Positions 30,375-40,899 are shown, numbered from the stretch's first letter. The stretch: DNA of 64,000 nucleotides from Parietichytrium sp. I65-24A (GCA_012862575.1 BLSF01000078.1:1-64000), one strand, 5' to 3'. The notes: generated by a model not told the origin, from the sequence alone. Numbers and translations: made by a program.

Positions 30375-33300
30375 TCACGAAAGAATCGCTTCTCGAACAT
30401 GCTTCCGGCCTTTTGCTCGGCGTCTTTGTATTGACGCTGGGGCATGGGGCGGCTCCACGATCTCTGGCTCATTACTTTGTGCTTGATTCGGCAACGCAGT
30501 GCTGATTGTTGCCGGTGTTGTCGGCCCTTTACGCTGCGTGCCGGGGGTGGCTTCGTCTGCCTTCGCGAAGGTCTCTTGGCCAGCTGCGCCGGGCGCCGAC
30601 ATGGGCGAGGGCGCAGGCGCTGAAAGTGCGGAAAAGTCGCTGCTATCCTGAATCGGAAACTGTTCAGTGTTGTGCTGGTCGTCACCAAAGACCGAGTTGC
30701 CGTCTAATAAGTCAGCATCATCATAATCTTCATCCTCCTGTATCGGGCTGGGCCACGAAAGAGCTTCGTGGCAGCCTTTACAGACTCGCACCGGCTTATT
30801 GATACCAAACTTTGGTATGGCCATCCTGTGACTGCTGCATGCTGAGCATACCAAAGAAGAGCAGTGCCTGCAATGATGCCTTCTCGTTGTAACAGACCAG
30901 TGTACACCGCACGCTTGGCAATGGTCTACTTGGGAATCCTCTACCCACGAGGGGGGTTCGGGAAGCACTTTGAGCATTGCATTCGCCAAAAGCGGAAGCG
31001 GCCAAGACTCTCGCGCAATGCTGAGTGGGCTTTCGCCTTTCTCGTCGCGAGCGTTGACATCAGCGCCCCTCTTGACCAGTTTGGGCACCACGCCCAAGTG
31101 ACCGTATCGGACTGCGCAATGCAGAGGGGTGACGCCATCGTTGCCAGCCGTCCTAATGGCCTCATGACCGCCGGGGCAAGTAATGAGTATGCCGAAGAGG
31201 TGGTCCATCTGTCTCATGCCCGTCTTTCGTTGTACGTTATAGTCCTTTTGGGAGGCGAGCGAGATGGAGCTTGCGGTTTGTCGAAGAGCTGGGGAAGTGG
31301 GTTTGAGTTCTCCGCGTCGGTCGAGCACGTGAGTGGTTTGTCCCCCAAATGCAAAGTGAAGAGGAACATATCCGAGCTTGGTGCCCGCGTTCACGTCCGC
31401 CCCGGCATCGATGAGGGTCTCGATGACCTTGTAGCACCTGTTGAGGCCTTCCGAGCTCTGCAACTCCTGGCTGATAAGCTCGCAGGCCGTCCCAGCGGCC
31501 CTGTGTAAGGGCGTGCGACCGGTGAGGTCTCGGCAGTTCACTGCGCAGAGAAGATTGGACTTGTCCGAAGGCGGCGTTTTGGAATTTCCAAAGTCCCTAG
31601 ACCTGTCTCGGTCAAGCTCTCTGACGCAGTCCAGCATGACCAAGATGACGCGGTAGTGAGCATTACAGGCGGCGAGGTGCACTGCAGTGGACCCTTGCTC
31701 GTACTCGTTGGCCAGCAGAAAGGCCATGGCGCGCTTGGACTGTTGAAGCAGCTGCCGCGTCACTTCTGCGTGCCCCTTTCGCGCTGCGTGGTGCAGTGAA
31801 GTCCAGCCATATTTGTCGGGCATGTTCTCGTTCACGAGCGGCTGCAGAATTTCCACGATAGACAGGTGGCCCCGCCTGGCTGCCAAGTGGAGCGCCGTGC
31901 ACCCGTTCACATCCTGCTGGTTAAACACCGACCCAGTCTCCAACAGAACGCGCACGACATTTTCGTAGCCCGCCTCGGCCGCGCAGTGCAGAGCAGATCG
32001 CCCGGTGACGGGGTCCAGCTCGTTCACATCCAGGCCCGCGGCCAGAAGCGCCTTGACGTGCCTTGCATTCCCTAGCTTGGCTGCAAGGTTAAGCATAGGG
32101 TGTTGTTTCCACTCCGGGTGCTCCAGCACGTGCCTGGGTCCCGCTCCGGCCTGCTGCGAGCCGCTTTCTGACAGCGGTCCGCGCATTCTCCCATCGCGGC
32201 TCCCTCCCAGAATAAGAGTCTCTACGATCTTGTCCATCTCCTCGGTCGTGACCCAGTCCACGCTCATGCCTGGGTCAACCACACTCTTTTCCCTCACCAT
32301 CGCGCTTGAGCTGCCGCCGCCGTCGCCGTCCATGCCCAGATCTAACGAAGAGGATTGGTGCGAGCCCAGGTCCCTGTTGCACAGTCTGCCCACTTCCAGC
32401 GCGGTCTCTACGGGTAGCGCACCGTTCTCAGCAGGCGCGTCGGGGTCGATGCCGCGCGCCAGCAGGTCGATCACGATGTCAGCCCTGCCTGTGAGCACGG
32501 CGAGTGTCATGGCGTGGTCTCGCGCGGGGCACACGGCGAGGATCACATCGGAGCACACCGACGGCAGGCACTGCTCCGCGGCCGACCGATGATCGCTGTC
32601 CACGCCGAACGTCGCCACAGCGTCGTGCATTGCACGCAGCAGCCCAGCCTTGCTCTCCTTCCCGTTCCCGTTCCCATTCCCGTTCTCGTTGTTGTTGTTC
32701 TCGTGATCTCCATCATAATGATTGCTACATTCTGTGCTCAGCCGCGACTTGATCTCATCCAAACAAGCCTTGGCCAGCTCCGGGTCCGCGCAGCCGTCCG
32801 TCGGGTCCATTCGCATCGCGAACTGCAGCACCGCCAAAGCCACTGAGAACCACTGCCACCCGCCACAGTTCTCTCCATCTCCATCTACATCTCCATGTCC
32901 ATGTCCATCTCCATGTCCATCTCCATGTCCATCTCCATGTCCATCTCCCGGAACGCTTCTTCTCTCCGTGCGTTCTTTGTGTTCTTTGCGTTCTCCGCGT
33001 ACCGCAGCCTCGAGCACGCTCGCGGCTAGGCGCTCCAGCGTGCGCATTTCCAATCTCCTCGCAGCCGAGTGCACCTTGGCCGCGAGTTCCAGCGCCGTGT
33101 CCTCAGCGCGCACCCCCTGCCTCCGCCTTTTCGTACATCCACACAGCGCCGGCCCTTCTTCCGATTTGTCTGATGTGTCCCGTGTGTCCGGTGTGTCCGA
33201 AGTGTCCCCGCGGACAGGGACGCAGCTGTGGGGACAAGGGGTACGCGCGAGGCAGAGCGAGTCCGTGTAGACGAACCTTAGTATCGCGCGTAGGACCGGG

Positions 33301-33587
33301 CGCTCTTCGTCGCAGTGAACCTCCGTCGCGTTGCACCATTCGCCATCCTCCGCGAGGCGGGACAGCATTGTTGGGGAACGCATCGCCAGCACCACTTTGT
33401 GCGCGGACAGGTACGAGGTGTCCGCGTACGTGTTTGCGTCCCCGTCCCAGTCCCCGTCCCAGTCCGCGCGTCCTCTGGGGGACGTGCGCGGGATGAGACG
33501 CAGGTCCGCGAGGACACCTGTGGAGAAGAGGTGCGACAGACCGGCGCGCACGTCCGCGACGAGGGAGTCTCCCGCAGCGTCAGCCAT
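30375..33587 (-). CDS. BTB-ankyrin-FYVE protein, Rabankyrin-5-like
   Basis: A 1070-residue single-exon protein. The N-terminal BTB/POZ-like part (about 5-200) has A-D-L-R-L, A-H-K-V-V-L-A and a C-terminal helix I-L-R-F-V-Y-T-D, interrupted by low-complexity inserts including Asp-Gly-His repeats. Residues about 475-860 hold some eight to ten ankyrin repeats (G-x-T-A-L-H-L-A-A, G-x-T-P-L-H-x-A-A). The FYVE zinc finger (about 880-945) has W-V-E-D, four C-x-x-C pairs, R-R-H-H-C-R-H-C and R-V-C, all elements needed for PI3P binding on early endosomes. Acidic and Pro/Ser-rich sequence follows. The same domain order occurs in animal ANKFY1/Rabankyrin-5, a Rab5 effector in endocytosis. True orthology is not proven. 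The first ATG in frame is at 33587. Confidence 0.9.
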   Translation of the reverse strand: MADAAGDSLVADVRAGLSHLFSTGVLADLRLIPRTSPRGRADWDGDWDGDANTYADTSYLSAHKVVLAMRSPTMLSRLAEDGEWCNATEVHCDEERPVLRAILRFVYTDSLCLARTPCPHSCVPVRGDTSDTPDTRDTSDKSEEGPALCGCTKRRRQGVRAEDTALELAAKVHSAARRLEMRTLERLAASVLEAAVRGERKEHKERTERRSVPGDGHGDGHGDGHGDGHGHGDVDGDGENCGGWQWFSVALAVLQFAMRMDPTDGCADPELAKACLDEIKSRLSTECSNHYDGDHENNNNENGNGNGNGKESKAGLLRAMHDAVATFGVDSDHRSAAEQCLPSVCSDVILAVCPARDHAMTLAVLTGRADIVIDLLARGIDPDAPAENGALPVETALEVGRLCNRDLGSHQSSSLDLGMDGDGGGSSSAMVREKSVVDPGMSVDWVTTEEMDKIVETLILGGSRDGRMRGPLSESGSQQAGAGPRHVLEHPEWKQHPMLNLAAKLGNARHVKALLAAGLDVNELDPVTGRSALHCAAEAGYENVVRVLLETGSVFNQQDVNGCTALHLAARRGHLSIVEILQPLVNENMPDKYGWTSLHHAARKGHAEVTRQLLQQSKRAMAFLLANEYEQGSTAVHLAACNAHYRVILVMLDCVRELDRDRSRDFGNSKTPPSDKSNLLCAVNCRDLTGRTPLHRAAGTACELISQELQSSEGLNRCYKVIETLIDAGADVNAGTKLGYVPLHFAFGGQTTHVLDRRGELKPTSPALRQTASSISLASQKDYNVQRKTGMRQMDHLFGILITCPGGHEAIRTAGNDGVTPLHCAVRYGHLGVVPKLVKRGADVNARDEKGESPLSIARESWPLPLLANAMLKVLPEPPSWVEDSQVDHCQACGVHWSVTTRRHHCRHCSSLVCSACSSHRMAIPKFGINKPVRVCKGCHEALSWPSPIQEDEDYDDADLLDGNSVFGDDQHNTEQFPIQDSSDFSALSAPAPSPMSAPGAAGQETFAKADEATPGTQRKGPTTPATISTALPNQAQSNEPEIVEPPHAPASIQRRRAKGRKHVREAILS
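32876..32950. repeat. Coding minisatellite encoding Asp-Gly-His repeats
   Basis: Repeated CATGTCCATCTC-type units inside the BTB-ankyrin-FYVE gene encode D-G-H-G repeats on the minus strand, between the BTB-like and ankyrin parts. The unit is multiple-of-three in length, so the frame is kept. Confidence 0.9.
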
Positions 33588-33672
33588 CGCGCGTTCGTTC
33601 CAAGAAACGTTCCTCGGAACAGCGCGCACCCCCTCTGTCCCTCTGTGCTCCTCCTGTGCCACTCTCACTCAC

Positions 33673-33704
33673 CTTTTGGACTTTTGGACTTTCGGACTTT
33701 TGGA
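33673..33704. repeat. CTTTTGGA octamer x4
   Basis: Four head-to-tail octamers, one with a single change (CTTTCGGA), 86 bases upstream of the FYVE gene start. Confidence 0.92.
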
Positions 33705-33940
33705 GGCACCTTTTGGGTTCTTCATGGCGCTCGCCGCCAGGGTCCTCGGGTTCTCGGGTTCTCGGGGCCGTAAGGTGAGAGCCTAGCGAGATGAATCGGG
33801 AAAGTCCGGGGTCGACTCTTGAAAGTCTGTCAAATTTTAGGCTCACGTCCAAGACCATATCTTGCACGTCTTGCGCGAGAGACACGAAAGAGAAAGGGAG
33901 ATAGAGAGATACAGAAAGAGAAAGAGACACAGAAATGCAG

Positions 33941-34045
33941 AGATAGAGAGATAGATAGAGAGATAGAGAGATAGAGAGATAGAGAGATACAGAGATACAG
34001 AGATACAGAAATACAGAGTTACAGAGATACAGAGATACAGAAAGT
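33941..34045. repeat. GATAGAGA / GATACAGA array
   Basis: About twelve degenerate octamers of GATAGAGA that switch to GATACAGA-type units towards the DUF924 gene and end about 33 bases before its ATG. Confidence 0.92.
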
Positions 34046-34077
34046 GAGAGAGTTAGAGAGAGAGGGCAAGTATCACG

Positions 34078-34698
34078 ATGGAAAAGCAGTTGCGTATTCT
34101 GCGTTTCTGGTACGGCAGCGGATGGCCGAACTCATTCAAGAGCGAGCACTTGGGCCCGCTAATGGAGACTTGGTTCAAAGCGGACAAAGATAAGGACGAG
34201 GAGATTCGACGCGAGTTTGAGGAGGACGTGGAAAAGTACGGCCGTGGCGAGTATGACAGCTGGGCGGCAGACGCGGCGGGCGTGTCAGCGATGTGCGTAC
34301 TGGGAGATCAGTTCACGCGGAACTTGTACCGCGGCCAAGGGAAGGCCTTCTCACTGGATCAAAAGACTCTGGGCGTGGTGTTGAATGCGCTGGATGCAGG
34401 AATGGACGAAGGGCTACACTTCGTGGTGCGCAGTAATTGGTACTTGCCTCTGATGCACAGCGAGGACGCCGCTGTGCACGACCGCATGCTGCGGTTTTAC
34501 GAAAAGAGCGCGGCTGAGGAAACGGAAGACTGGGTTCGAAAGATGGCTGAGAATAACCTCAAATTCGGAAAAGAGCACAATGATATTATTAAGCGCTTCG
34601 GAAGATATCCCCACCGAAACGCGGCTCTTGGAAGGGAGTCATCTCCCGAAGAGAAAGAATACCTGCAAAGCGGAAACGCTCAGTCGTATGGCCAGTAG
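34078..34698 (+). CDS. DUF924 family protein
   Basis: A 206-residue helical protein. The family pattern is clear from end to end: F-W-Y-G near the start, W-F and D-x-x-I-R-R-E-F, L-G-D-Q-F-T-R-N-L-Y-R-G, then Y-L-P-L-M-H-S-E-D, H-N-D-I-I-K-R-F-G-R-Y-P-H-R-N and L-G-R-x-S-S-P-E-E-x-x-Y-L. DUF924 proteins have a tetratricopeptide-like all-helical fold and no established reaction. They are common in bacteria and present in fungi and algae, so an old bacterial origin is possible but cannot be judged here. The length is typical and there is no targeting sequence. It lies divergently from the FYVE gene. Confidence 0.92.
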   Translation: MEKQLRILRFWYGSGWPNSFKSEHLGPLMETWFKADKDKDEEIRREFEEDVEKYGRGEYDSWAADAAGVSAMCVLGDQFTRNLYRGQGKAFSLDQKTLGVVLNALDAGMDEGLHFVVRSNWYLPLMHSEDAAVHDRMLRFYEKSAAEETEDWVRKMAENNLKFGKEHNDIIKRFGRYPHRNAALGRESSPEEKEYLQSGNAQSYGQ

Positions 34699-36688
34699 CT
34701 TTTGTTGTGTTTCCATGGCTGAAATCAGGTTTACGGCCCGAACTATTTAAGCTCTGCATCAAAAGCAACGCTGTCTTTCCTGAGTTCGAAGTACCCTGCT
34801 GCGTTTAGTGCATACTTTCAACGAGGCACACCAAGTTGACCATCTTACTTAAGCCTTCAACTACTCTCTCTATAATTAAAAATTGAAAAAAGTCACGCCA
34901 ATTCTCGTGTACCGTAATGAAATGAGGAGTCAACGAAACCTTGTTTTTTCTTTCGCTCCCCAAAATTTCCCAAACCTTATTGGTTTGGCTTCTCGATTAA
35001 CAGATTCCGATGTGAGCTGCGCTCTTTGTTGTAACAAGATGCACCCGAAATTGTTGCGGTTGATTGCAACAACAAAACGTTATGCGGGCTGCGAATTCTC
35101 TTCTCGTGCCACGGTAGACTGATGCTCGCCGTCTTCTCATGCCTGGAGATGAGCTTGGCTTTGAGAGCCTCAAAGTAACTTGTGAAGCGGCAGTGAGGAC
35201 TCCCCTGTCTGCAAAAAGAGAACTTAGGAATAAAGTGCCAAAAGCAATCGTTTCGCCCGTTTTCCGTAGTTTTCGGCCAGGTATTAGAAGGGAGTTTCAA
35301 TTCAGCTTCTGTTTTGAGATAGAGGAGCTTCAAAGCTCAGCTTTTCTCAGCACGGTCTCGAATGCTCACTGGCTACACTTTTTAACTCAAACATACCAGT
35401 ACTTTCGCAAACTCGAGTGAAGAAAGAAAAGGCTTGACGCGATTGGCAGTCTGTCCTTCATCAGAGCCGCCCGCTGAACTACGAGTGCTCCAGCACGGGC
35501 ACTCTCCCCTCCCATACCTACCTTGCTTGTACGCTTAAAAGACACCATGTTGACCGGTGAAGTCTTTTAGTAGTCAATTTGAAGCTTCTTGCCGCGTCGA
35601 ATTGGCATACTCACGAGTTACTACTGCTGTACCACTCGCTACTAGGACGCTTCCTTTGCGCAAATTCCCATGCCACGACGTTCATTCGACGACCTCCTCT
35701 CACTTTCGTCTGTCGCTCAAGACCAGCATCGTTGAGGTAATTCCACGGTTTGCAATATCTACTAACAACCAGTGTATCAACCTTCCACAACTTTCTTTTT
35801 TCTTCCTCCCCACTTTCTTCGCGCCGCCCAGTGCAACCCGCTCTGCCTAGCGTTCACGTACCAAGCCAAGCGCGCCACAGTGCACTGCCACGTTGCTCCT
35901 CTGGCTGCTCTGGTGTAACGGCTCTGATTAGAGATTGCGGTAGGCACCACAGTGATAGCCGGACAGCAGGGAAAGAAAAGCTAACGAAAGGGAGGGACTT
36001 TGGAGACTAACATAGTGATGGCGCTTGCAGCGATGAGGTTTGGAGCGAAAGAGGCCTGAGCATTCGTTGTTAACAGTAAATCATGTTCCTTCGTTCTTCG
36101 TTCTACAGTGCACACGACGGTCAGCTACGCTGCGCACTAGTGCCACTTTGAGAAGAGGAGAAGGGAGGAATGCCAGGCGACGCTGATTTCATCGACTAAG
36201 TGTTGTGGTAAAGGTGAGAAGAGTCCAAGCAGGCGCTCTTTGAGGAGTTCCGAAGAGGTATTATTATTATTCTCGACCGCAGTCGTGTGATAGCGCTCGC
36301 ATATCTTACGCATCAAGGGAGATCGAATGTTTCGGTGCCTCAATTGGGAGATGTAACTGCGCGGAGCAGCCAGTATGAATGCAAATGTGAGCCACGTCTC
36401 TATGGCCTGTCTTTACTTGCCGACAAAAACGAAAAGCGCGTAGCGCTCTCCGTTTGAATCACAACGGAATGAATCTAATTTGTTGAGAATCTATTCCTTC
36501 AAGTACGATTCTTGATCAAATGAAACTGAGGAAGAGGAAGAGATATCACTCCCTATACCGCATTTAACAGCATAGCTATCTCAAGAAAATCTCAACTACA
36601 TTGAACTTGTCTCGTGCAAATTGGTTATTGGGGACAACTCAGCGCGCTGGCCGAGCAGCTCAACTCCGAGTCGCGCTCGCCTGCGGCC
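34699..36688. other. Intergenic region upstream of the seven-TM gene
   Basis: About 2 kb without a supportable gene; short frames only. A weak GAAGAG repeat lies at about 36527-36541. An additional 5' exon of the seven-TM gene could lie here. Confidence 0.5.
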
Positions 36689-37862
36689 ATGATGGCGGAG
36701 CTGCGAGAAGAGGCACTCCTGACCGTCTACGCAGCAGAGGTTCTGGTGGGGATGCTGTTGACGTGGCATTCTGCACAGCGGATCCAGGAGACGAGGGAGA
36801 AAAGCAATCGCAACACCGTCGACGTCCTTTCCCTCGTTCTGATCATACTTGCGACCCTGTTCCCGTACATCCAGGTCCCACTTCTTGCAACGCAACTCAG
36901 TGGCGCGAGTTGCAGCATCTCAATGAATGTGTGCAATTTTTTGCAGCTCGCATGTCGAGTTCTTTTGGATTGGATAGGGATGAGCAAGGCCGCGCTGTCG
37001 AATAGCATTTCAAATGCCATGCACCCTTTCTACTTTAGTGGATTTTCAATCATTATGCTCTATTCCGCCTGCAACATCACAGTTTTCGAGAACGCCAAGA
37101 CTGTCTCGGAACTCTCGAGGTCGTGCATTTTCAACTTTGCTGGTAAGTTAGTTCGCCAAAGACGCTCCCATTCTTTTCTGAAACTGGAACCCTCACTAAG
37201 ACTTAAAATTTCGATGAATCACAGGAATGCAGGCTGTATTTTGCATGAGCTTTATATGTCACATTGGCCTCTACCTATTCATGTCTTTTAAATTTGCCAT
37301 TCCGCTGTGGCACAAGGCAAGAATACACCCGGAGTTCAGCACTCACCACGACATTCATAAATACGCCTTGAAGAGCATTTTTGGTTCAATAATGATTGCA
37401 GCAATTAGTGCTCTAAACGATATCACGTGGCTCCTTGGAGGCGAGCGCGCGGTAGAGTATCGCATTCTCTTGACTTCGCTTGAGCTCGTCATTACCGCGG
37501 TCATTCTGCATTATAACACGCCAGTGAAGAAGGGGTCTTTGAAGCGTGGTACGCGACAAACCAAGTTGCAGAAATCTGTCAAAAAACCACCCGTTCAACC
37601 AACGAGTATGGTACAGGAGCAGGAGAATGAAGGCGGCGATAATTTTCCAATGACCGACCTTTCGCTCATGGTCGGCATTTGGTCGATTCCCGACACCAAT
37701 TGCAACACTCATAACTCGTTCAGTCTATTTTCCACAACTTTGAGCTCGAGATTCTCACAAGTAGGATCCTTCAAAGTACACCAGAATGGGAAAGTACCTT
37801 CAACTGGCCATCAGTCGCAGAATCAAGTGATTCCGGAACGCCGAGTGGCCTGGAATCAGTGA
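36689..37862 (+). CDS. Seven-transmembrane protein, unrecognised family (two exons)
   Basis: Spliced 36689-37142 and 37225-37862 gives 363 residues. Seven hydrophobic segments are visible: four in exon 1 and three in exon 2, starting with E-A-L-L-T-V-Y-A-A-E and ending with L-V-I-T-A-V-I-L-H-Y. A basic, Ser-rich tail of about 100 residues (K-R-G-T-R-Q-T-K-L-Q) follows. That topology resembles a G-protein-coupled receptor, but no family motif is recognisable, and a channel or transporter accessory is also possible. The ATGs at 36689 and 36692 are the first in frame, yet the frame is open upstream with a plausible 25-residue hydrophilic stretch, so a 5' exon may be missing. Confidence 0.72.
37143..37224 (+). 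other. Intron of the seven-TM gene
   Basis: 82 nt. Donor GTAAGTT, acceptor TCACAG, phase 1; the split codon is G|GA. Splicing joins two hydrophobic reading frames into one seven-TM protein. Confidence 0.88.
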
Positions 37863-38160
37863 GGAGTAGTTTCGTCATTTGATTCAGCCTTTCTTTCCGG
37901 GACGACTTGCCAAGGAAACGAACGCTATACTTTCGGGGCGTTGAACACAGATAATTAATATTAGTTTGGGAGCTCAGAAACGAACCCATTCTCCCCAAGC
38001 ATTTCAAGACTGCTGGGGCGGTGAGGATAAATTTTTTGGTACATTGATTGAGAAAAAGAGATACATTGCTTTGACTTTACAGTTGGTAGAGTTACACAGT
38101 TGCGCTTTCGCCCCGTCTATGCAGCAGAATTGCAGATCTGAAGCAAATGTCCAATCGAGC

Positions 38161-38685
38161 TCAAGCTTTGTCGGGGAACTGGCGCTCCGGATGATCAGTG
38201 TGAGAAGTGTACATGGCCTTCAATTGCTTCCCCGCAAGAAGTGCATCGTGATTCTCCTTCGCATGCTTTAGCTGATTGGAGAAGTGGGCCGTCTCGATTG
38301 CACACTTGGACTCCTCAGCCAGTAGCTCTTGCTCCTTCCTCTCCCTTGCGCTTTCTGTATGATCTATTGCTGCTGCAAGTGCGCTCTTTTCCTTGAGCGC
38401 CCTCTCTCGTCTCTCTTGCGCCTGTTCAAGTTTGTCCTGGAGGCTCTTCACATGGCGCTCGTGTTCTTCCAGCTGTTTGATGCGGATTTCCTCTTTCTTA
38501 TCTGCCACCGAAGACGAGTGATCTCCCGCAATGCTGGCGAGCTTTTCATGTAGTGCAGCTTCCTTCAGTTTGCTCGCGTGGTCCAGGGACTCCTGAATCT
38601 CTTTCAGATGCTTGCTGCTCATCTCAGCCGCCTTGGCCTCCATCTCCTCGCGCCTCGCGGACACCGCTTCTGTGTGGTCCTGCAT
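38161..38685 (-). CDS. Small coiled-coil protein, possibly stathmin-like
   Basis: A 174-residue highly charged helical protein. Heptad-like Glu/Lys/Ala-rich sequence runs almost throughout, with blocks such as S-A-R-R-E-E-M-E-A-K, S-S-K-H-L-K-E-I, K-L-K-E-A-A-L-H-E-K-L-A-S and A-R-E-R-K-E-Q-E. Spaced D-H or E-H pairs recur roughly every 40 residues. The composition and the A-x-R-R-E-x-x-E block recall stathmin-family tubulin-binding helices, but the match is weak and a generic coiled-coil protein is equally likely. The start is the first ATG in frame; the frame continues upstream without an ATG, so a 5' exon is possible. Confidence 0.6.
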   Translation of the reverse strand: MQDHTEAVSARREEMEAKAAEMSSKHLKEIQESLDHASKLKEAALHEKLASIAGDHSSSVADKKEEIRIKQLEEHERHVKSLQDKLEQAQERRERALKEKSALAAAIDHTESARERKEQELLAEESKCAIETAHFSNQLKHAKENHDALLAGKQLKAMYTSHTDHPERQFPDKA

Positions 38686-38891
38686 TCTTCTTCCGGGCCT
38701 TGGCTTTTTTCCGTTCGTCGGCAACTGATCAAGCGCCAAAACCCACGAGATTCCACCAGTCAGGCTCACTCTTGCTCTTGCTCTTGGTCTTGCTCTTCAC
38801 TTTGCTTTGCTCCACTTGCAAACGCTGCGTTAGCAGTTTGGGGTCTGCAAGTTTGGCACTCAAGTTAATGAGTGACTTGGAAGCATTGGAC

Positions 38892-38927
38892 CTTGTTGAT
38901 CTTGTTGATCTTGTTGACCTAGTTGAT
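38892..38927. repeat. CTTGTTGAT 9-mer x4
   Basis: Two perfect CTTGTTGAT copies, then CTTGTTGAC and CTAGTTGAT, about 207 bases upstream of the coiled-coil gene start. Confidence 0.92.
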
Positions 38928-38945
38928 TCTTTCTTACTGTCTCTT

Positions 38946-38990
38946 CAATCAATCAATCAATCCATCAATCCATCAATCCATCAATCAATC
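38946..38990. repeat. CAAT / CCAT tetranucleotide repeat
   Basis: CAAT units alternate with CCAT units over about 45 bases. Confidence 0.9.
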
Positions 38991-39737
38991 TTCTCAATCA
39001 AAATGAACATCAATTGTATTGATTGTGAGTGTTGTGATTACTGTGAACAGCTATGGACATCGATGGACAGCGGTTTCTGAGTGTTCCTGAGTGACTGTGA
39101 ACGTGACAGTTCGAGACCCGATTTCGATTTATTTCTGACTGTGAATTCTGAATTCTGCTTTTGCTCACATACCGGTACCCTTATGATACCTTACTGTTTA
39201 TTCGTGTCGGAGACGGAGTTTTTGTGCAGAAATCCTGGATGCGAGCTTTGCGAGCTTCTGGAAGTTTTCCAGAAATGGCTGCCAGTTGTGAAAGATGGAA
39301 GGTGGAAGACGAAAGGTGCTCAGGTTGCGTGGGTTGCATTCTTGGTTTCAAACTTTTCAATCAACCGTTATTTTGGCGACTTGCCAAGTGTCCGAAGTTT
39401 CAAAGATCTGAATATCTGAATTCTGAAAAGTAAGAACAGGTAAGTATCGTTAATAGTAAGAACACCGCATACGTTTGAGGTACACAATCCCGTTTCTCAA
39501 GAGTCTAATACTGTTCCTCAAGAGTTTGAAAGCCCACCTGTGAGGGTTGGCAATGTTGGCAAAGAAGTTAGTGCAAGGTTGTGGAAGTTCAATTCAAAAG
39601 TTCAAAGGTTTAGTATAAAGCAGATGGGCGTTGTTCTGGGCAACTTCAAGTTGACGATAATGTGCAGTAGAAAAGTGCCGCAATAGAAGACGAAAGGCCG
39701 TGCCTGCAAAAGTAAAGTGCATGAATGTGTGAGCCTG

Positions 39738-40859
39738 CTACGTTGGATTTTCAGAAGAGGCTCGGCGAATGCAGTCCACAAGAGATTGCACGTTTTCAGG
39801 GGTTGTCGACCAATGCGTGCACATTCTAAATGTGACGCATTTCGGGTCGGAGGGCAGGCCACGGGCCGCAGCAGAGCCGGTCGTCTGCGAAAGCTTGTGA
39901 CCTTCAGCGATGCACGCATCGAAAGCCTCCCTTCGCATTTCTACGTACACCATGTTGGTGCTCACTGCATGAAGGACCTTGACGCTAGGAAGGTCGTTCA
40001 AAGACCGGGCTAATAATTGCGCCATCTGGTTGGAACTCGCAGCTGCTTGCAGCCACGCGCCACCGTCAAGGTAGCCTAGGAGCTGGGAGGACAGGAAGCG
40101 GCTCTTCTCCATCAAGAGGCCGGCTCGTTTCTGGCGATACCTTGCTTCCATGGCCAGCTTGTCCCGCGTTTCTGCATCGCTAGTGAAAAAAAGCAATACC
40201 TCGCAACACAAGGTGCCATTCTTGGTGGTGCCGAAGCTTAGGGCCGATATGCCAAGCTTCCATGTCATCTCTGCGGGCTTCACGCCCATAGCCACAACAG
40301 CATTCGCAAACCGCGCACCATCCATGTGAACGTTCAGGCAATTGGCTTTCGCAATTGCACATATTCGGCTGAGCTCTTCCATAGTGTAGCACGCTCCAGC
40401 TTCTGTGGGTTGAGTCACTGATATGGCAGTCGGCTTGGGCTGATGAGGGAACTTTGGGTTGAGCCGCGCTCCAGTAACTAATTGCTCGAGGGCGTCAATC
40501 TTCATCTTGCCGTCGGGGTTGGATGGGACCAGGCAGAGCTTCCCTCCGCTCATGAAAAACTCCGGCGCACTGCACTCGCTAGTCTCCAGGTGCGCAGTGT
40601 CGGCGCAATACACACAGCCAAACGGGGGCACCAAGCATCCCAAGGCCAGAGCATTTGTAGCCGTTCCTGTAGGCAGGAACAGCGCGTCGAGGTGGACATG
40701 CTCGCTCGTTTCGAAGACGCTCTTGAGGGCTTCCACAGACTGCGCGCTGGCATCGTCGTGTCCGTAAGATGTCTGCGCCCCCAACTCTGCGTTGCTCACC
40801 ACGCTGGCAAGCACGCTCGGGAGGGTGCTGGCTGCGTGGTCAGCGATCCAGTCGCTCAT
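39738..40859 (-). CDS. Low-specificity L-threonine aldolase
   Basis: A 373-residue pyridoxal-phosphate enzyme of fold type I. It should cleave L-threonine or L-allo-threonine to glycine and acetaldehyde. Family landmarks are D-x-x-S near the start (S-Y-G-H-D-D), F-L-P-T-G-T-A-T-N, the His in D-T-A-H-L, P-T-E-A-G, the co-factor Asp block H-M-D-G-A-R-F-A-N-A, and S-F-G-T-T-K-N-G whose Lys213 forms the PLP Schiff base. The motif spacing is normal. I chose the ATG at 40859 because the frame upstream is a GCGACC-type simple repeat and sequence after this ATG aligns with the family start. No organelle targeting signal is obvious. Confidence 0.9.
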   Translation of the reverse strand: MSDWIADHAASTLPSVLASVVSNAELGAQTSYGHDDASAQSVEALKSVFETSEHVHLDALFLPTGTATNALALGCLVPPFGCVYCADTAHLETSECSAPEFFMSGGKLCLVPSNPDGKMKIDALEQLVTGARLNPKFPHQPKPTAISVTQPTEAGACYTMEELSRICAIAKANCLNVHMDGARFANAVVAMGVKPAEMTWKLGISALSFGTTKNGTLCCEVLLFFTSDAETRDKLAMEARYRQKRAGLLMEKSRFLSSQLLGYLDGGAWLQAAASSNQMAQLLARSLNDLPSVKVLHAVSTNMVYVEMRREAFDACIAEGHKLSQTTGSAAARGLPSDPKCVTFRMCTHWSTTPENVQSLVDCIRRASSENPT

Positions 40860-40899
40860 ATTCCCCACGCCAGTCAAGCACGTCGCCAGAACGACACTA

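Larger units (their letters stand above)
33588..34077. other. Divergent promoter region of the FYVE and DUF924 genes
   Basis: 490 bases between two divergent starts. It holds four CTTTTGGA-type octamers (33673-33704) on the FYVE side and a long GATAGAGA/GATACAGA array (33941-34045) on the DUF924 side. Confidence 0.7.
38686..39737. other. Intergenic region with repeat arrays
   Basis: About 1.05 kb. The part next to the coiled-coil gene carries two repeat arrays (38892-38927 and 38946-38990). A GAATTCTGAATTCTG word lies at about 39142 and CCGGTACC at about 39170. No gene seen; the right end is the 3' side of the threonine aldolase gene. Confidence 0.6.

Noticed and set aside
39061-39125. tRNA-like B-box word (GTTCGAGACC)
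   Set aside because: No matching A box or cloverleaf stems in the preceding 70 bases.
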